The notes beneath the pieces were generated by a model. It saw only the letters and a program-made list of their open reading frames with translations, was not told the DNA's origin and searched no databases. The position numbers were made by a program, and so were the translations under genes. Positions 23,854 to 33,991 of a stretch of DNA of 64,000 nucleotides are shown here, piece after piece (position 1 is the stretch's first letter; the number at the start of each line of letters is the position of its first letter). Origin of the DNA: an uncultured Bacteroidales bacterium (GTDB lineage: Bacteria; Bacteroidota; Bacteroidia; Bacteroidales; UBA932); the NCBI GenBank assembly GCA_900321655.1, contig ONWU01000014.1, positions 61,208 to 125,207 of the forward strand. Direction: 5' to 3'.

Positions 23854-24244
23854 ACTCGGAAAGGATTTTATCGGCAATCTTTTTCATCTTGTCCGCCTCC
23901 AGCTGCAGCTTGGGCTTGCGGAAGTCCATATCCCCTTCCGTCTGCAGCGGAACCAGGTGGATGTGCGTGTGGGGCACTTCCATCCCCAGAACAGCCACCC
24001 CTACCCTCTTGCAGGGAACGGCGGCCTTCAGGGCAACGGCCACCTTGCGGGCGAAAGCCCACAGGCCTTCGTACGTGGCGGCGTCCAGGTGGAAGATGTA
24101 ATCGTCTTCTACGTGTTTGGGGATAACCAGGGTGTGGCCTTCGGCCAGCGGGGAAATGTCCAGAAAGGCGTAGAAATCTTCGTTTTCCGCGCACTTGTAG
24201 GAAGGGATTTCGCCCTGGGCGATCTTGGTGAAAATGGTTGCCAT
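23840..24244 (-). CDS. HIT (histidine triad) family protein
   Basis: The 134-residue protein has the triad motif HTHIHLVPL (His92, 94 and 96) and the N-terminal FTKIAQGEIPSYK typical of HINT-type nucleotide hydrolases. These hydrolyse purine phosphoramidates, and the physiological substrate is not known. The ATG lies 4 bases after the greA stop. Confidence 0.93.
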   Translation of the reverse strand: MATIFTKIAQGEIPSYKCAENEDFYAFLDISPLAEGHTLVIPKHVEDDYIFHLDAATYEGLWAFARKVAVALKAAVPCKRVGVAVLGMEVPHTHIHLVPLQTEGDMDFRKPKLQLEADKMKKIADKILSEYEKL

Positions 24245-24248
24245 AGTA

Positions 24249-24716
24249 TTAAAGGGAAATTTCCAGGATTTCGAATTTCATAAGGCCGCTGGGCACCTTG
24301 GCCTCGACGGTTTCTCCTTTTCCGTGGCCCATAAGCGCTTTGCCGATGGGCGTCGTGGCAGCCAGCAGGCCCTTGGAGAAATCTGCCTCGCTTTCCGGAA
24401 CAATCTGGAAGTTCATCACCATCTTGTTGGACAGGTTCTTCACCTTCACCTTGGAAAGGAGCTGGACAGAGTCTGCCGACAGTTTGCTCTCGTCAATCAC
24501 GCGGGCATTGGCCACCTTTTCCTTCAGGCGGGCGATTTTCACCTCCAGCAGGCCCTGGGCGTCGCGGGCGGCGTCGTACTCTGCATTTTCCGAGAGGTCC
24601 CCTTTCTCACGGGCTTCCGCAATGGCTGCGGAAATCACCGGCCGCTGGGCCAGTGCTTCGGCCAGTTCCTGCTTGAGCTTGTCAAGCCCGGCCTGGGTCA
24701 TCATTTCAATTGCCAT
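24249..24716 (-). CDS. greA: Transcription elongation factor GreA
   Basis: The 155-residue protein has the GreA/GreB coiled coil with the tip motif GDLSENAEYDAARDAQG and a C-terminal FKBP-like domain (TPIGKALMGHGKGETVEAKV). It stimulates RNA cleavage in backtracked RNA polymerase. The ATG at 24716 (MAIEMMTQAG) was chosen over an upstream in-frame start because it begins at the family N-terminus. It heads the greA-HIT-thioredoxin-tsaB run. Confidence 0.95.
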   Translation of the reverse strand: MAIEMMTQAGLDKLKQELAEALAQRPVISAAIAEAREKGDLSENAEYDAARDAQGLLEVKIARLKEKVANARVIDESKLSADSVQLLSKVKVKNLSNKMVMNFQIVPESEADFSKGLLAATTPIGKALMGHGKGETVEAKVPSGLMKFEILEISL

Positions 24717-24737
24717 TGATATAACGTTTTTTAGTTT

Positions 24738-24775
24738 TGTCAAAAAAACAGCCGACGACCGGGAAGGCCGTCGAG
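24738..24775 (-). terminator. Rho-independent terminator of the alanine/glycine symporter gene
   Basis: On the minus strand CGACGGCC pairs with GGTCGTCG (one G-U pair) around a short loop, followed by a run of seven T. It separates the symporter from greA. Confidence 0.75.
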
Positions 24776-24800
24776 CTATATGTCACCACAAAGATAGGAA

Positions 24801-26180
24801 TTATTTTTTGTTTTTCAACGCCTGCTCGTATTCTTTCAGCGCATCAAAGGCTTTGGGGCTCAGGATGAGGATGCTGATCACCGTCACCCAGGTCATCAGC
24901 CCCGTACCAATGTCTCCCAGTCTCCACACCAGGTTGGGTTCCGTGACGGCGCCCAGCACCACAGACGCCAGCAGCAGCACCTGCAGCACCCGCACTTCCA
25001 GCCTTTCCTTGGTGGCGCCGCGGCGCTTCATCAGGAAGATCAGACTGGATTCGGCATAGAAATAATAGGCCACCAGGGTGGTGAAGGCGAAGAAGAACAT
25101 GGACACGGCCACGAACTTGCCTCCGAAGCCCGCGAAGACGGAGTTCACGGCATTCTGCGTGTAGGCGGTGTAGTTGTTCCCCAGGGCCGATGCATTCTCC
25201 ACCAGCACGGAGCCGTCAGGATTCAGGACGTTGTAGCAGCCGGAGGTAAGGATCATCAGGGCCGTAGCCGTGCACACCAGCAGGGTGTCCACGTACACGG
25301 AGAAGGCCTGGGCCAGGCCCTGCTGGGCGGGATAGCGCACATCGGCCGAAGCGGATACGATGGCGCCGGTTCCCTGCCCCGCCTCATTGGAGAACAGGCC
25401 GCGCTTCACGCCCATCGAGATGGTGGTACCCAGGAGACCGCCGAACACAGGCTCCAGGCCGAAGGCCCCGCGGAAGATGAGGCCGAAGGCGGCCGGTACG
25501 TGCTCTATATTGAAAGCCACCACGGCCAGGGCCATCAGGATATAGCCTATGGCCATAAAAGGGGTGATGATGGTTACTACTTTGGCGATCCGGTTGACGC
25601 CGCCCACGATGACGATGCCCAGCAGGACGGCCAGGCCGATACCGGTTGCCAGGGGCGAAACCGGGAATTCGTTCTGGATGGTGGCCGATACTCCGTTGGC
25701 CTGCACCGTTATCAGGAAGAAGCCGCAGCACAGGATGACGATGATGGCGAAGACCACTCCCATCCAGCGTTTTCCAAGGCCCTTCGCAAAGAAGGTGAAG
25801 GGGCCGCCGCGGTAACCGGAGGCGTGGGGGAAATGATAGATCTGGGCCAGGGTGGATTCCACGAAGGCGGTAGCGGCGCCCAGGAAGGCCACCACCCACA
25901 TCCAGAACACGGCCCCCGGGCCGCCATAGGCGATGGCGGTGGCTACGCCCACGATGTTACCGGTACCTACGCGTCCGGAAAGGGCCAGGCAGAAGGCCTC
26001 AAAGGAGGAAATGCCGTTGTCGCCTTCTTTCTTACCGAACAGGGAGCGGAGCATCAGTCCGAATCGGCGCACCTGCACCATCCGGGTGCGGATGGAGAAG
26101 TACAGGCCTGCCAGCAGCAGGAGCCCCACCAGACCGGGGTTCCAGATGATGTCGTTGATGGTAGACAGTACTTTTTCCAT
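24801..26180 (-). CDS. Alanine/glycine:cation symporter (AgcS family)
   Basis: This 459-residue protein has about ten membrane helices and the family signatures GNIVGVATAIAYGGPGAVFW and GLFSNEAGQGTGAIVSASAD. It imports alanine or glycine with sodium or protons. The ATG lies 8 bases downstream of the stop of the first giant lipoprotein gene with no terminator between, so read-through expression from the lipoprotein operon is possible. I see no promoter of its own. Confidence 0.95.
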   Translation of the reverse strand: MEKVLSTINDIIWNPGLVGLLLLAGLYFSIRTRMVQVRRFGLMLRSLFGKKEGDNGISSFEAFCLALSGRVGTGNIVGVATAIAYGGPGAVFWMWVVAFLGAATAFVESTLAQIYHFPHASGYRGGPFTFFAKGLGKRWMGVVFAIIVILCCGFFLITVQANGVSATIQNEFPVSPLATGIGLAVLLGIVIVGGVNRIAKVVTIITPFMAIGYILMALAVVAFNIEHVPAAFGLIFRGAFGLEPVFGGLLGTTISMGVKRGLFSNEAGQGTGAIVSASADVRYPAQQGLAQAFSVYVDTLLVCTATALMILTSGCYNVLNPDGSVLVENASALGNNYTAYTQNAVNSVFAGFGGKFVAVSMFFFAFTTLVAYYFYAESSLIFLMKRRGATKERLEVRVLQVLLLASVVLGAVTEPNLVWRLGDIGTGLMTWVTVISILILSPKAFDALKEYEQALKNKK

Positions 26181-26188
26181 AGGCGTAA

Positions 26189-29100
26189 CTATTGAACGTT
26201 GACTTTGACGGAGTAGTAGTAGTCCTTCCAGACCGTCTGAGCCTTGAGCACAACCGTATAAGAGCCGGCCGCGACACCATTGGTGATGAGCCGGACATAG
26301 TCGGGGGTGTCACTGACACCGAAAGAGTCCCCTCCCTCCATACTCCAGCCACGGAAAGCCGTGCTTCCGTTCACGGAATACACCGAGAAACGGACGTATT
26401 GGAAGATGCCGGCAATGGTGGCGGAAAATGGAGCCTGACCGTTTTGAGCCTGGCCCGAAAGATAGATATAGTGTCCCAGGACATCTTTCATCGACAGCTC
26501 TACCAGCCCCTTTCCGGCCTCAACAGAGGCGGGAGGAACCGGGATGGTCTGTTCCGCAGCAATGGGACTGACCTGTGTCACGGTTATGCTGGAAACAGGG
26601 GTTCCACCTACATACAGCTGGTCACTGCCAGGCACATAGAACTCCGTGTCGCCGGACTTGACAGACAGGGAACTCGTGATGCCGACAGAAGGAGTCTGGG
26701 AGTAGTATGTCACATTGGAGATGCAGTCAAGTCCTGTGACGGCAGGCGAATCGGCCACGGCAACACCGGGCGCAGCATTCACCAGACTGAACTTCGGGAT
26801 CAGCCGGAACGGATGGTCCTTGTATTGGGCGGGGCTTACCTCATGCTCAGAGCCGCCCTCATTGTACTTAATCTGGACATAGTTGCCGAAATTAAGCAGA
26901 TCCAGCTCCGTCCGGGCCTTGGTAATGGCATCCGGACCGCCCTGCCAGCCGATAGGCACCTGGAAGGTGTCCTGGCCGTTGGTAACAAAACGATAGTCGT
27001 GCAAAGGCGCGGCGGTAAGGGGCCAGGTGAGCGTAATCCTCTGTCCCACATACGTTTCATAGGTCATGGACCAGGGCTTGTTCTCGTAGTTGCCGGCCAC
27101 CTCGTGAAGGACGGAAGATTTCAGCTTCTCACCCTTGGACCGGATCTGGAAATTCTCATCCCCGGACTCACTGCCTCCGGCACTCTTCACCATCTCAAAG
27201 TTGGCACTCAGCCCGGTATGCTCAATCTCTTTCATACTGGCAAACTCGCCTGTAAAAGCGTTCTCACGGGAATAATCCTCATTAAAGATTCCCTGGCCGA
27301 TATAGGCCTTCATCAGGTCCTCCGCGAAATTATCGGAAGTGATGGAGTAATAATCATCGGATTTATTAAACTCTGCCCCCAGCAGCTTCACCTCCCTGGA
27401 CGGAGCGGGCAGAAGGATGTCTTCCGTCTTGCGGTCCACGGTAGTGATAACAATGGTTGTCACGTCAGGTTCCGTGCTATAGTCATTAAAACAGCCGTAA
27501 GACCCGGTATACACATATTCTTCTCCCAATCTCTCTCCGGGCGTTGTAGTAAACTCTGTAAGAGATAACGCCCTTCTATCGAAGTAGGAGCCCAGAACAT
27601 CAAAGTCTACGCCGGCCGGTTTCGGGGTAAATCTTCCATATTCGAAATCTAAAGAACTAAGGCCATACACTCTGTTGGCTCCGCTCAGCTCCCGTTCCTC
27701 GCCATCCACTATCAAATACGCTTTCACCACGAAATCGCTATAGGGCGCATATTTATTTCCTTTACGGGTATAGCTTTTCCACTTGTCCGGGGTCTTGTCC
27801 TTGTTATAGTGGTCCACCTCGGCATCCTGGCCATAATCCCAGGCCATCTTGTAACGGAGCTTGAGATGGAAGGCACCTACGTACTTTCCAATGGTCACCC
27901 TCAATGTCACCTTGGCCTCGTGAGAGCCGCAGGTAAAGATAATGTTATACTTATTGCAAAGACCTACCTTCTTCTTGACATCAATCATATTCAGGTTCTT
28001 CATAGCGAAAGTGGAAGAAGAACCCTTGAACGTATCGTTGATGTACTCCTTGGCATCGCCATAGAACCTCTCGGCCTTTTCAGTGACTTCCGGCATATCA
28101 TACTTCAGGGCCTTCCACTGGGAGAAGGTACGGATGACGCCCTTCTCATCCTGGGCAGCCATCTCATACCCCTGCAGGAAAGCGTGGACATTCCGGTCCG
28201 TATAGGGTATATCATAGTTGTGCTCGCCGGTGGTGGCAATCTTCGAATCCTCCTCCACCGTTCCCGTAGCAGGGTCGGGCTTGTATACATTATCCGTAAG
28301 GATGGTCAGATCCGAAATCTTATGGATCGTAGCCTGCACGTATTCAGAGGCCACGTGCACGTTATAATCTGCGTTGTCGGCCCGAAGGGAAATGGCGTAC
28401 TTATCCAGATTTCCGCCCGCCGGGTCGAAGTTCTTGTGGGAGAGGAAGAAGGTCATCTTTCCGTTTCCTTCGTCACCCACCGCATCCTTGATAAGGAGAA
28501 GGGGATCGGTATCTGCCGCACGGGTCTGAAGGTCGGAGACGATGTCAAATTTAAAAGGAAGCTCTATGCCGGCGGCAATGGCGTCGTTGACCGCCTTGGC
28601 CAGGGGCTTGGCCAGCTGGGCAGGAGCCACCTTGTACACCACGGCAAAGCCATAACCCACGTTATAATCCTTATATTCGCCGTCTATCTTAACAAAAGGA
28701 AGACCGAACTTGAGGTCCTGGTACTGGGGTACAAACACCAGGGACTGGATGCCCTGCTGGAGCTTGCCAATCTCTTTCTGAAGTTCTGCAATCTCTGCAT
28801 CCGTCTTATCAATCCTGCCGGAAATCTTGCCGATTTCCACCTTGACGGCCTGGTCCAGCTGGTCTACGGCGTAGGCGATGGAGCCGGGCGTGTCCTTGTC
28901 ACCATTGATGAGGGCAATCTTTTCCTCGATGGCGGGAAGGAGGGCCTTGATGGCCGCTTCCTTCTCTGAAAGGAGCTCTTCCAGGGCCGAAATCTTCCCC
29001 TCCAGGGCCGTTTTGGCCGAATGGAGGCTCTCCAGGTCTCCCTCTTCGGCGTCAATCTTTCCGTCGATCTCGACAACAGCCGCATTGGCATCGGCAATCT

Positions 29101-30316
29101 GGCCATGGATGACAACAATGTCTGCATTTACGGCTTCGATATCTTCCCGGATACCGGCCAATTCATCTTCAAGATCCTGGATCTCGCCTTCCATCTCTCC
29201 TTTCAGCTCATTCAGATGCTCGATGATACCCTCGTAGAGGGCCTGGATTTGCTGCTTCACCGAGCCGGAAACCGTCTCGTCACCGTTTAGGACGTCAACA
29301 AGAGCGCTGATTTCCTTAATTTCATTATCAAGAACGGTCTCAAACTGCTGGAGTTGTTCCAGGGTGCCGTTGATGCCGGCGATGTCGGTATCAACCTTAT
29401 CCTGCCACTTACTGAAGATGGTAAGGAATGCCTGGAACACGTCCTGGTCCAGTTTCTTTTCCTCGAGGGCTTCCAGATTGCCTTCCAGGCCAACCATGGA
29501 CTCCTGGAGAGCCATAATGGCTTCTTCTATCTCGGGGATGGTCTCCTCATTGAGTTTCTGGATGGCAGCCTCGTTGGCTTCGATGCGCTCGGAAAGAGCC
29601 AGGATGGTAGCATTGACGGAAGCTTCCAGAGCGTCGGTGTAGGCCAGGGCGGCCGCCAAGTTGGCGTCCACCTTCCCCTCCAGTTTTTTCATGGCCGATG
29701 CAAGGTCCTCTATGGAGCCCTGCGTCTCCTCCATCATGGAAGCCAGTTCCTCTACGGAACCGGAAAGAGCCGCAACGGCTTCGTCAATGGCTTCCTTGCA
29801 GGTACCCATCTGGGAAGCCAGAGTGGCCAGAGCCGCATCCTGAACGCCATCTACGACAGTCTGGTCTTCCCGGGCCTTGGCCAGGGCCGATTCAAAATCT
29901 TGAACAGCTTCTCCCACCAGTTTCCTGTACTCGGCTATGGCAGCCTGGATGGCTTCCGCGTTGGCGGCGATATCCTCGGAGTTCTGGCCGATAGCCGCCT
30001 GAAGAGTGTTCTGAGCCTCTTCCAGTTGCTGTCCCAGAAGGACGTCTGCAGCGGCAAGGACCTCGTAGTCGGCCTTCATCTGTTCATTCAGCTTAGCCAG
30101 CTGGGGCGTAACTTCGTCTTTATAGGACTCGAAGATGAACCGCAGTGTGGTAATCTGAGTCTTATAATCTATATCAGAAGCCTTGAGCTGGTCTTTCAAA
30201 GCCTCCACCTCCGCCTTCAGGTTCCCGAAATCGGAGGTTTTAACTTCTTGAGTACAGGACACAACGGCCAATGAAACGGCTAGCGCCATTGGCACGAGGG
30301 GGGAGAAAAATTTCAT
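26189..30316 (-). CDS. Giant coiled-coil lipoprotein, copy 1 (intact)
   Basis: This 1,375-residue lipoprotein has the lipobox AVVSC (Cys21). From about residue 25 to 525 it is nearly continuous heptad-type helix (for example EALKDQLKASDIDYKTQITT and NEETIPEIEEAIMALQESM). After LVFVPQYQDLKFGLPF (about 530) it turns into beta-rich domains. The C-terminus is a short conserved module ending KDYYYSVKVNVQ. It resembles Bacteroidota coiled-coil surface lipoproteins sometimes labelled PL29-lyase N-terminal domain proteins, but no lyase domain is visible. It is the last of four tandem paralogues. The ATG at 30316 was chosen, and a GTG lies just upstream. Confidence 0.88.
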   Translation of the reverse strand: MKFFSPLVPMALAVSLAVVSCTQEVKTSDFGNLKAEVEALKDQLKASDIDYKTQITTLRFIFESYKDEVTPQLAKLNEQMKADYEVLAAADVLLGQQLEEAQNTLQAAIGQNSEDIAANAEAIQAAIAEYRKLVGEAVQDFESALAKAREDQTVVDGVQDAALATLASQMGTCKEAIDEAVAALSGSVEELASMMEETQGSIEDLASAMKKLEGKVDANLAAALAYTDALEASVNATILALSERIEANEAAIQKLNEETIPEIEEAIMALQESMVGLEGNLEALEEKKLDQDVFQAFLTIFSKWQDKVDTDIAGINGTLEQLQQFETVLDNEIKEISALVDVLNGDETVSGSVKQQIQALYEGIIEHLNELKGEMEGEIQDLEDELAGIREDIEAVNADIVVIHGQIADANAAVVEIDGKIDAEEGDLESLHSAKTALEGKISALEELLSEKEAAIKALLPAIEEKIALINGDKDTPGSIAYAVDQLDQAVKVEIGKISGRIDKTDAEIAELQKEIGKLQQGIQSLVFVPQYQDLKFGLPFVKIDGEYKDYNVGYGFAVVYKVAPAQLAKPLAKAVNDAIAAGIELPFKFDIVSDLQTRAADTDPLLLIKDAVGDEGNGKMTFFLSHKNFDPAGGNLDKYAISLRADNADYNVHVASEYVQATIHKISDLTILTDNVYKPDPATGTVEEDSKIATTGEHNYDIPYTDRNVHAFLQGYEMAAQDEKGVIRTFSQWKALKYDMPEVTEKAERFYGDAKEYINDTFKGSSSTFAMKNLNMIDVKKKVGLCNKYNIIFTCGSHEAKVTLRVTIGKYVGAFHLKLRYKMAWDYGQDAEVDHYNKDKTPDKWKSYTRKGNKYAPYSDFVVKAYLIVDGEERELSGANRVYGLSSLDFEYGRFTPKPAGVDFDVLGSYFDRRALSLTEFTTTPGERLGEEYVYTGSYGCFNDYSTEPDVTTIVITTVDRKTEDILLPAPSREVKLLGAEFNKSDDYYSITSDNFAEDLMKAYIGQGIFNEDYSRENAFTGEFASMKEIEHTGLSANFEMVKSAGGSESGDENFQIRSKGEKLKSSVLHEVAGNYENKPWSMTYETYVGQRITLTWPLTAAPLHDYRFVTNGQDTFQVPIGWQGGPDAITKARTELDLLNFGNYVQIKYNEGGSEHEVSPAQYKDHPFRLIPKFSLVNAAPGVAVADSPAVTGLDCISNVTYYSQTPSVGITSSLSVKSGDTEFYVPGSDQLYVGGTPVSSITVTQVSPIAAEQTIPVPPASVEAGKGLVELSMKDVLGHYIYLSGQAQNGQAPFSATIAGIFQYVRFSVYSVNGSTAFRGWSMEGGDSFGVSDTPDYVRLITNGVAAGSYTVVLKAQTVWKDYYYSVKVNVQ

Positions 30317-30325
30317 CACTTTTAC

Positions 30326-30491
30326 TTACTGCACATTAACTTTTACCGTATAGTAGTAGTCTTTCCAGGTGGTGTTGGCCTTGAGCACAACGGTGTATGT
30401 GCCGGCGGCAACGCCAGTGGTCTTCAGCGTGACGTAGTCGGGGGTATTGGCATCCTTAAGAGCCCATCCGGAGAAGGAAGTGCTGCCGTTA
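30326..30491 (-). pseudogene. Giant coiled-coil lipoprotein, copy 2: C-terminal fragment
   Basis: In this frame the sequence reads NGSTSFSGWALKD and continues to the terminal KDYYYTVKVNVQ stop, matching the last 55 residues of copy 1. It is out of frame with the copy 2 body, whose reading ends at GTIAS. By comparison with copy 1 about 13 codons (IFQYVRFSVYSV in copy 1) are missing at the junction near 30491. The fragment begins exactly where a 99-base block identical to copy 3 begins. Confidence 0.8.
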
Positions 30492-33400
30492 GCTGGCAAT
30501 CGTTCCAGAGAACGGAGGTGTGTTGTTCCTGGCCTGGCCATTGAAATAGATGTAGTGCCCAGGAACGTCCTGCATCATCAGTTCTACCAGACCCTCTCCG
30601 CTGCCATCAATGGTGGTAGGATTGACCGGATTCGGCTGCGTGGCCGCAATGGGATTGGACGGCTTGACGTTGACGCTAGTAACGGGGGTCTCGCCAACAT
30701 ACATCTTGTCGCTGCCGGGAACGTAGAACTCCGTGTTGCCGGATTTGACATACAGGGCGCTCTTGATGCCGACGGAAGGGGTCTGGGAATAATATGTCAC
30801 ATTGGAGGCGCAAGGAAGACCTGAGACGATAGTACTGTCAACATCCACGCCCGGCGTGGCATTGACCAGCTTGAACCTCGGGATAAGCTTGATATCGGAG
30901 TCTCCGTAATCTCCATAAGCGACTTCCTTCTCTACGGTGCCATCTTTGTACATTACTTTGATACTGGCATCGTCTTTTCTGATCAGTTCCAGTTCCGTCT
31001 TGGCCTTGGTGATGGCAGAAGTACCTCCAACCCATTCAATCGGAACCTGGAAGGTATCAGAACCGTTAGTGACAAAACGATAGTCGTACTTAGGCGCAAC
31101 ACGGATAGGCCAGTGAATCTTAACCTTCTGACCCACATACGTCTCCACAGTCAAAGCCCAGGGCTTGTTCTCATAGTTGACGGCAACTTTATGCAGATCA
31201 GACGACTTGAAAGATTTGGCACTGGCGTGCGATTTAATTATGAAGGTTGAATCGGGAGCGTATGGTATAACTACGAATTTATCACTCATTTCTGTAGCAT
31301 CGGTGTATTTCATATTAGAGGGAGCAAACTCGCCTTTCAAAGCATCCTTCCGGGTATAGTCACTATCAAATATTCCCTGCTTGACATAGGCGGCCATTAA
31401 GGCATCCGTGAAACTGGCAGAGCCAATGTCATAGAAGTCAGCTTCAGATTTATAGTCATTTCCCAGCAACTTCACCACCCTCTCCGGAGCGGTTATCTCG
31501 ATATCCTCCGTCTTACGGTCTATTGTCTTGACAACGACCTGGGCATTGATGTTTCCGGTGTTAAAACTTTGGTTTAAAATGTCGTCTGAATAGGTCCCGG
31601 TAAACTCATAAGTCTTCCCCAATCTCTCTTTAAGCTCAAACCTATTCAGAGCGATCATATTATCATCATAACTAGTAAAAATATCAAGGTCGATACCAGA
31701 TGGCAATGATTCTGCCGGCGTAAAGTCTCTAAATATTAAATCCCCGGCTTCAAGCCCCAACGCATTATTGGATCCATCTAAAAAGAACATCTCGTCTCCG
31801 ACAACCAAATAAGCCTGGGCAACAAAATCACTACTCAAATAATACTCAGGCGTTGCATGATATTCAGATTCACGCACATAACTACTTGTCCAAGAAGAAG
31901 GATCCAAACCCTTGTTAGCGTGGTCTACTTTAGCATCGCAATCATAATTCCAGGGGATTGTGGAAATGATCTTAAGCTGAAAGTCTCCATTGTATTTCGT
32001 AATGTTAACTCCATACTGCGCTTTGAGCGTATTTTTACCGTCCGCAAAGGCAAAATCATATCTGTCGCCTTCTTTAAAAATATCATTCTTGGTGTTCCTC
32101 ATATTGTCGTTATCGCCGTTCTTGATCTTCACGGCAAAGGAGGAAGAAGCACCTTCGAGATTGGCAACAAGGTTGACAAGACCACCCGAAATCTTAGAGA
32201 CCGTTACAGTGACGTCCGGCATATCGAAGCCCAGCGCCTTCCACTGAGAGTAGGTGCGGATGACGCCCTTTTCATCTTTTGCGGCCATCTCATACCCCTC
32301 AAAGGGAGCATAAGCCGTTCCATCTATATACTGAACATTCAGTGTCTTCTCATCAGTTGCCTGATCGGAGTCGCAATCAATAACAGAAGCCAAATCAACT
32401 TCTCCGGTAGTCACATCCGGCATATAGATCTTATCCTTGACAACAGAGAGGCTGGAGATCAAATGGAGCTTGGCCTGAACATACTCAGAAGCCACGTGCA
32501 CGTTATAGTCTTCATTGTCTACCCTCAGGGAAACGGCGTACTTGTCCAGATTGCCTCCCTCCGGTTCAAAGTTCTTATGGGAAAGGAAGAAGGTCATCTT
32601 TCCGGTCTTGTCATCTCCGGAAGCGTCCTTAATCAGGAGCATGGGATCATTCTCCGCCGCGCGGGTCTTAAGATTGGAATCTATGTCAAAAGTGAAAGGC
32701 AGGGGCAAACCGGCGGCGATGGCGTCGTTCACGGCCTTCGCGAGGGGCTGGGCCAGATAGGCGGGAGACACCTTGTACACCACGGTAAAGCCGGGATTCA
32801 CGTTGTAATCCTTGTAAACGTCATCTATCTTCGTGAACGGAATACCAAACTTGAGGTCCTGATACTGGGGAACAAACACCAGCGACTGGATATACTGCTG
32901 GAGTTTGCCAATCTCTTCCTGAAGTTTTGCAATCTCTGCATCCGTCTTATCAATCCTGCCGGAGATGAGGCCTATCTGGGTCTGAATGGCCTGGTCCAGC
33001 TGGTCTACGGCATAGGCAATGGAACCCTCCGTATCCTTGTCTCCATTGATGAGGGCAATCTTTTCCTCGATGGCGGGAAGCAGGGCCTTGATTTCTTCCT
33101 CCTTCTGCTCCAGGAGTTCGTTCAGAACCGCTATCTTATTCTCCAGGTTGGTCTTGGCGGTCTTCAGAGCGGCAATATCGCCTTCGTTGTTGGTAATTCT
33201 GACGTTCAGCTTACCAATCTCGGTAGCATTATCCTGAATCTGGCCCTTGATGACAACGATGTCTGCATTTATGGCTTCGAGATCTTCCTGGATACCGGCC
33301 AGTTCATCTTCGAGATCCTGGATCTCGCCTTCCATCTCTCCTTTCAGCTCATTCAGATGCTCGATGATATCCTCGTGAAGGGCCTTGATCTGCTGCTTCA

Positions 33401-33950
33401 CAGAGCCCTTGACGGACTCATCACCGTTTAGGACGTCAACAAGAGCGCTGATTTCCTTTATCTCATTATCAAGAACGGTCTCAAACTGCTGGAGCTGTTC
33501 CAGGGTACCATTGAAGCTGGCGATGTCTGTTTCAACCTTTCCCATCCACTCGAAAAAGGTGGTAAGGAAAGCCTGGAACACGTCCTGGTCCAGTTTCTTT
33601 TCTTCGAGGGCTTCCAGATTGCCTTCCAGGCCAACCATAGAGGCCTCCAGGACGTCGATGGCCTCTCCAATTTCAGGGATGGTCTCCTCATTGAGCTTCT
33701 TGATGGCAGCCTCATTGGCAGCAATGCGCTCTTCCAGGGCATCGGTGGTAGCCTTCACCGTAGCTTCCAGGGCGTCGGTGTAAGCGATGGCAGCCGCCAG
33801 GTTGGCGTCCACTTTCTCCTCCAGCTCTGCGATGGCAGCAGCAAGATCCTCAATGGAACCCTGAGTCTCCTCCATCGTGGCAGCCAGGTCATCGATGGCA
33901 CCGGAAAGAGCCGCAACGGCTTCGTCAATCGCTTCCTTGTAGGTATCCAT
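30489..33950 (-). CDS. Giant coiled-coil lipoprotein, copy 2: main body (broken at both ends)
   Basis: This frame covers the central 1,150 residues of the second paralogue: the coiled coil from MDTYKEAIDEAVAALSG onward, the conserved LVFVPQYQDLKFGIPF junction, the variable beta-rich middle and the conserved YDYRFVTNGSDTFQVPIEW region. Homology continues upstream of the ATG to about 33999 (VDGVQDEFLATLASQ). The signal peptide is in another frame at 33992-34420 and the C-terminus at 30326-30491. Each break is a short deletion, not a stop mutation. See the finding on assembly. Confidence 0.82.
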   Translation of the reverse strand: MDTYKEAIDEAVAALSGAIDDLAATMEETQGSIEDLAAAIAELEEKVDANLAAAIAYTDALEATVKATTDALEERIAANEAAIKKLNEETIPEIGEAIDVLEASMVGLEGNLEALEEKKLDQDVFQAFLTTFFEWMGKVETDIASFNGTLEQLQQFETVLDNEIKEISALVDVLNGDESVKGSVKQQIKALHEDIIEHLNELKGEMEGEIQDLEDELAGIQEDLEAINADIVVIKGQIQDNATEIGKLNVRITNNEGDIAALKTAKTNLENKIAVLNELLEQKEEEIKALLPAIEEKIALINGDKDTEGSIAYAVDQLDQAIQTQIGLISGRIDKTDAEIAKLQEEIGKLQQYIQSLVFVPQYQDLKFGIPFTKIDDVYKDYNVNPGFTVVYKVSPAYLAQPLAKAVNDAIAAGLPLPFTFDIDSNLKTRAAENDPMLLIKDASGDDKTGKMTFFLSHKNFEPEGGNLDKYAVSLRVDNEDYNVHVASEYVQAKLHLISSLSVVKDKIYMPDVTTGEVDLASVIDCDSDQATDEKTLNVQYIDGTAYAPFEGYEMAAKDEKGVIRTYSQWKALGFDMPDVTVTVSKISGGLVNLVANLEGASSSFAVKIKNGDNDNMRNTKNDIFKEGDRYDFAFADGKNTLKAQYGVNITKYNGDFQLKIISTIPWNYDCDAKVDHANKGLDPSSWTSSYVRESEYHATPEYYLSSDFVAQAYLVVGDEMFFLDGSNNALGLEAGDLIFRDFTPAESLPSGIDLDIFTSYDDNMIALNRFELKERLGKTYEFTGTYSDDILNQSFNTGNINAQVVVKTIDRKTEDIEITAPERVVKLLGNDYKSEADFYDIGSASFTDALMAAYVKQGIFDSDYTRKDALKGEFAPSNMKYTDATEMSDKFVVIPYAPDSTFIIKSHASAKSFKSSDLHKVAVNYENKPWALTVETYVGQKVKIHWPIRVAPKYDYRFVTNGSDTFQVPIEWVGGTSAITKAKTELELIRKDDASIKVMYKDGTVEKEVAYGDYGDSDIKLIPRFKLVNATPGVDVDSTIVSGLPCASNVTYYSQTPSVGIKSALYVKSGNTEFYVPGSDKMYVGETPVTSVNVKPSNPIAATQPNPVNPTTIDGSGEGLVELMMQDVPGHYIYFNGQARNNTPPFSGTIAS

Positions 33951-33991
33951 CTGGGAAGCCAGGGTGGCCAGAAACTCATCCTGAACGCCAT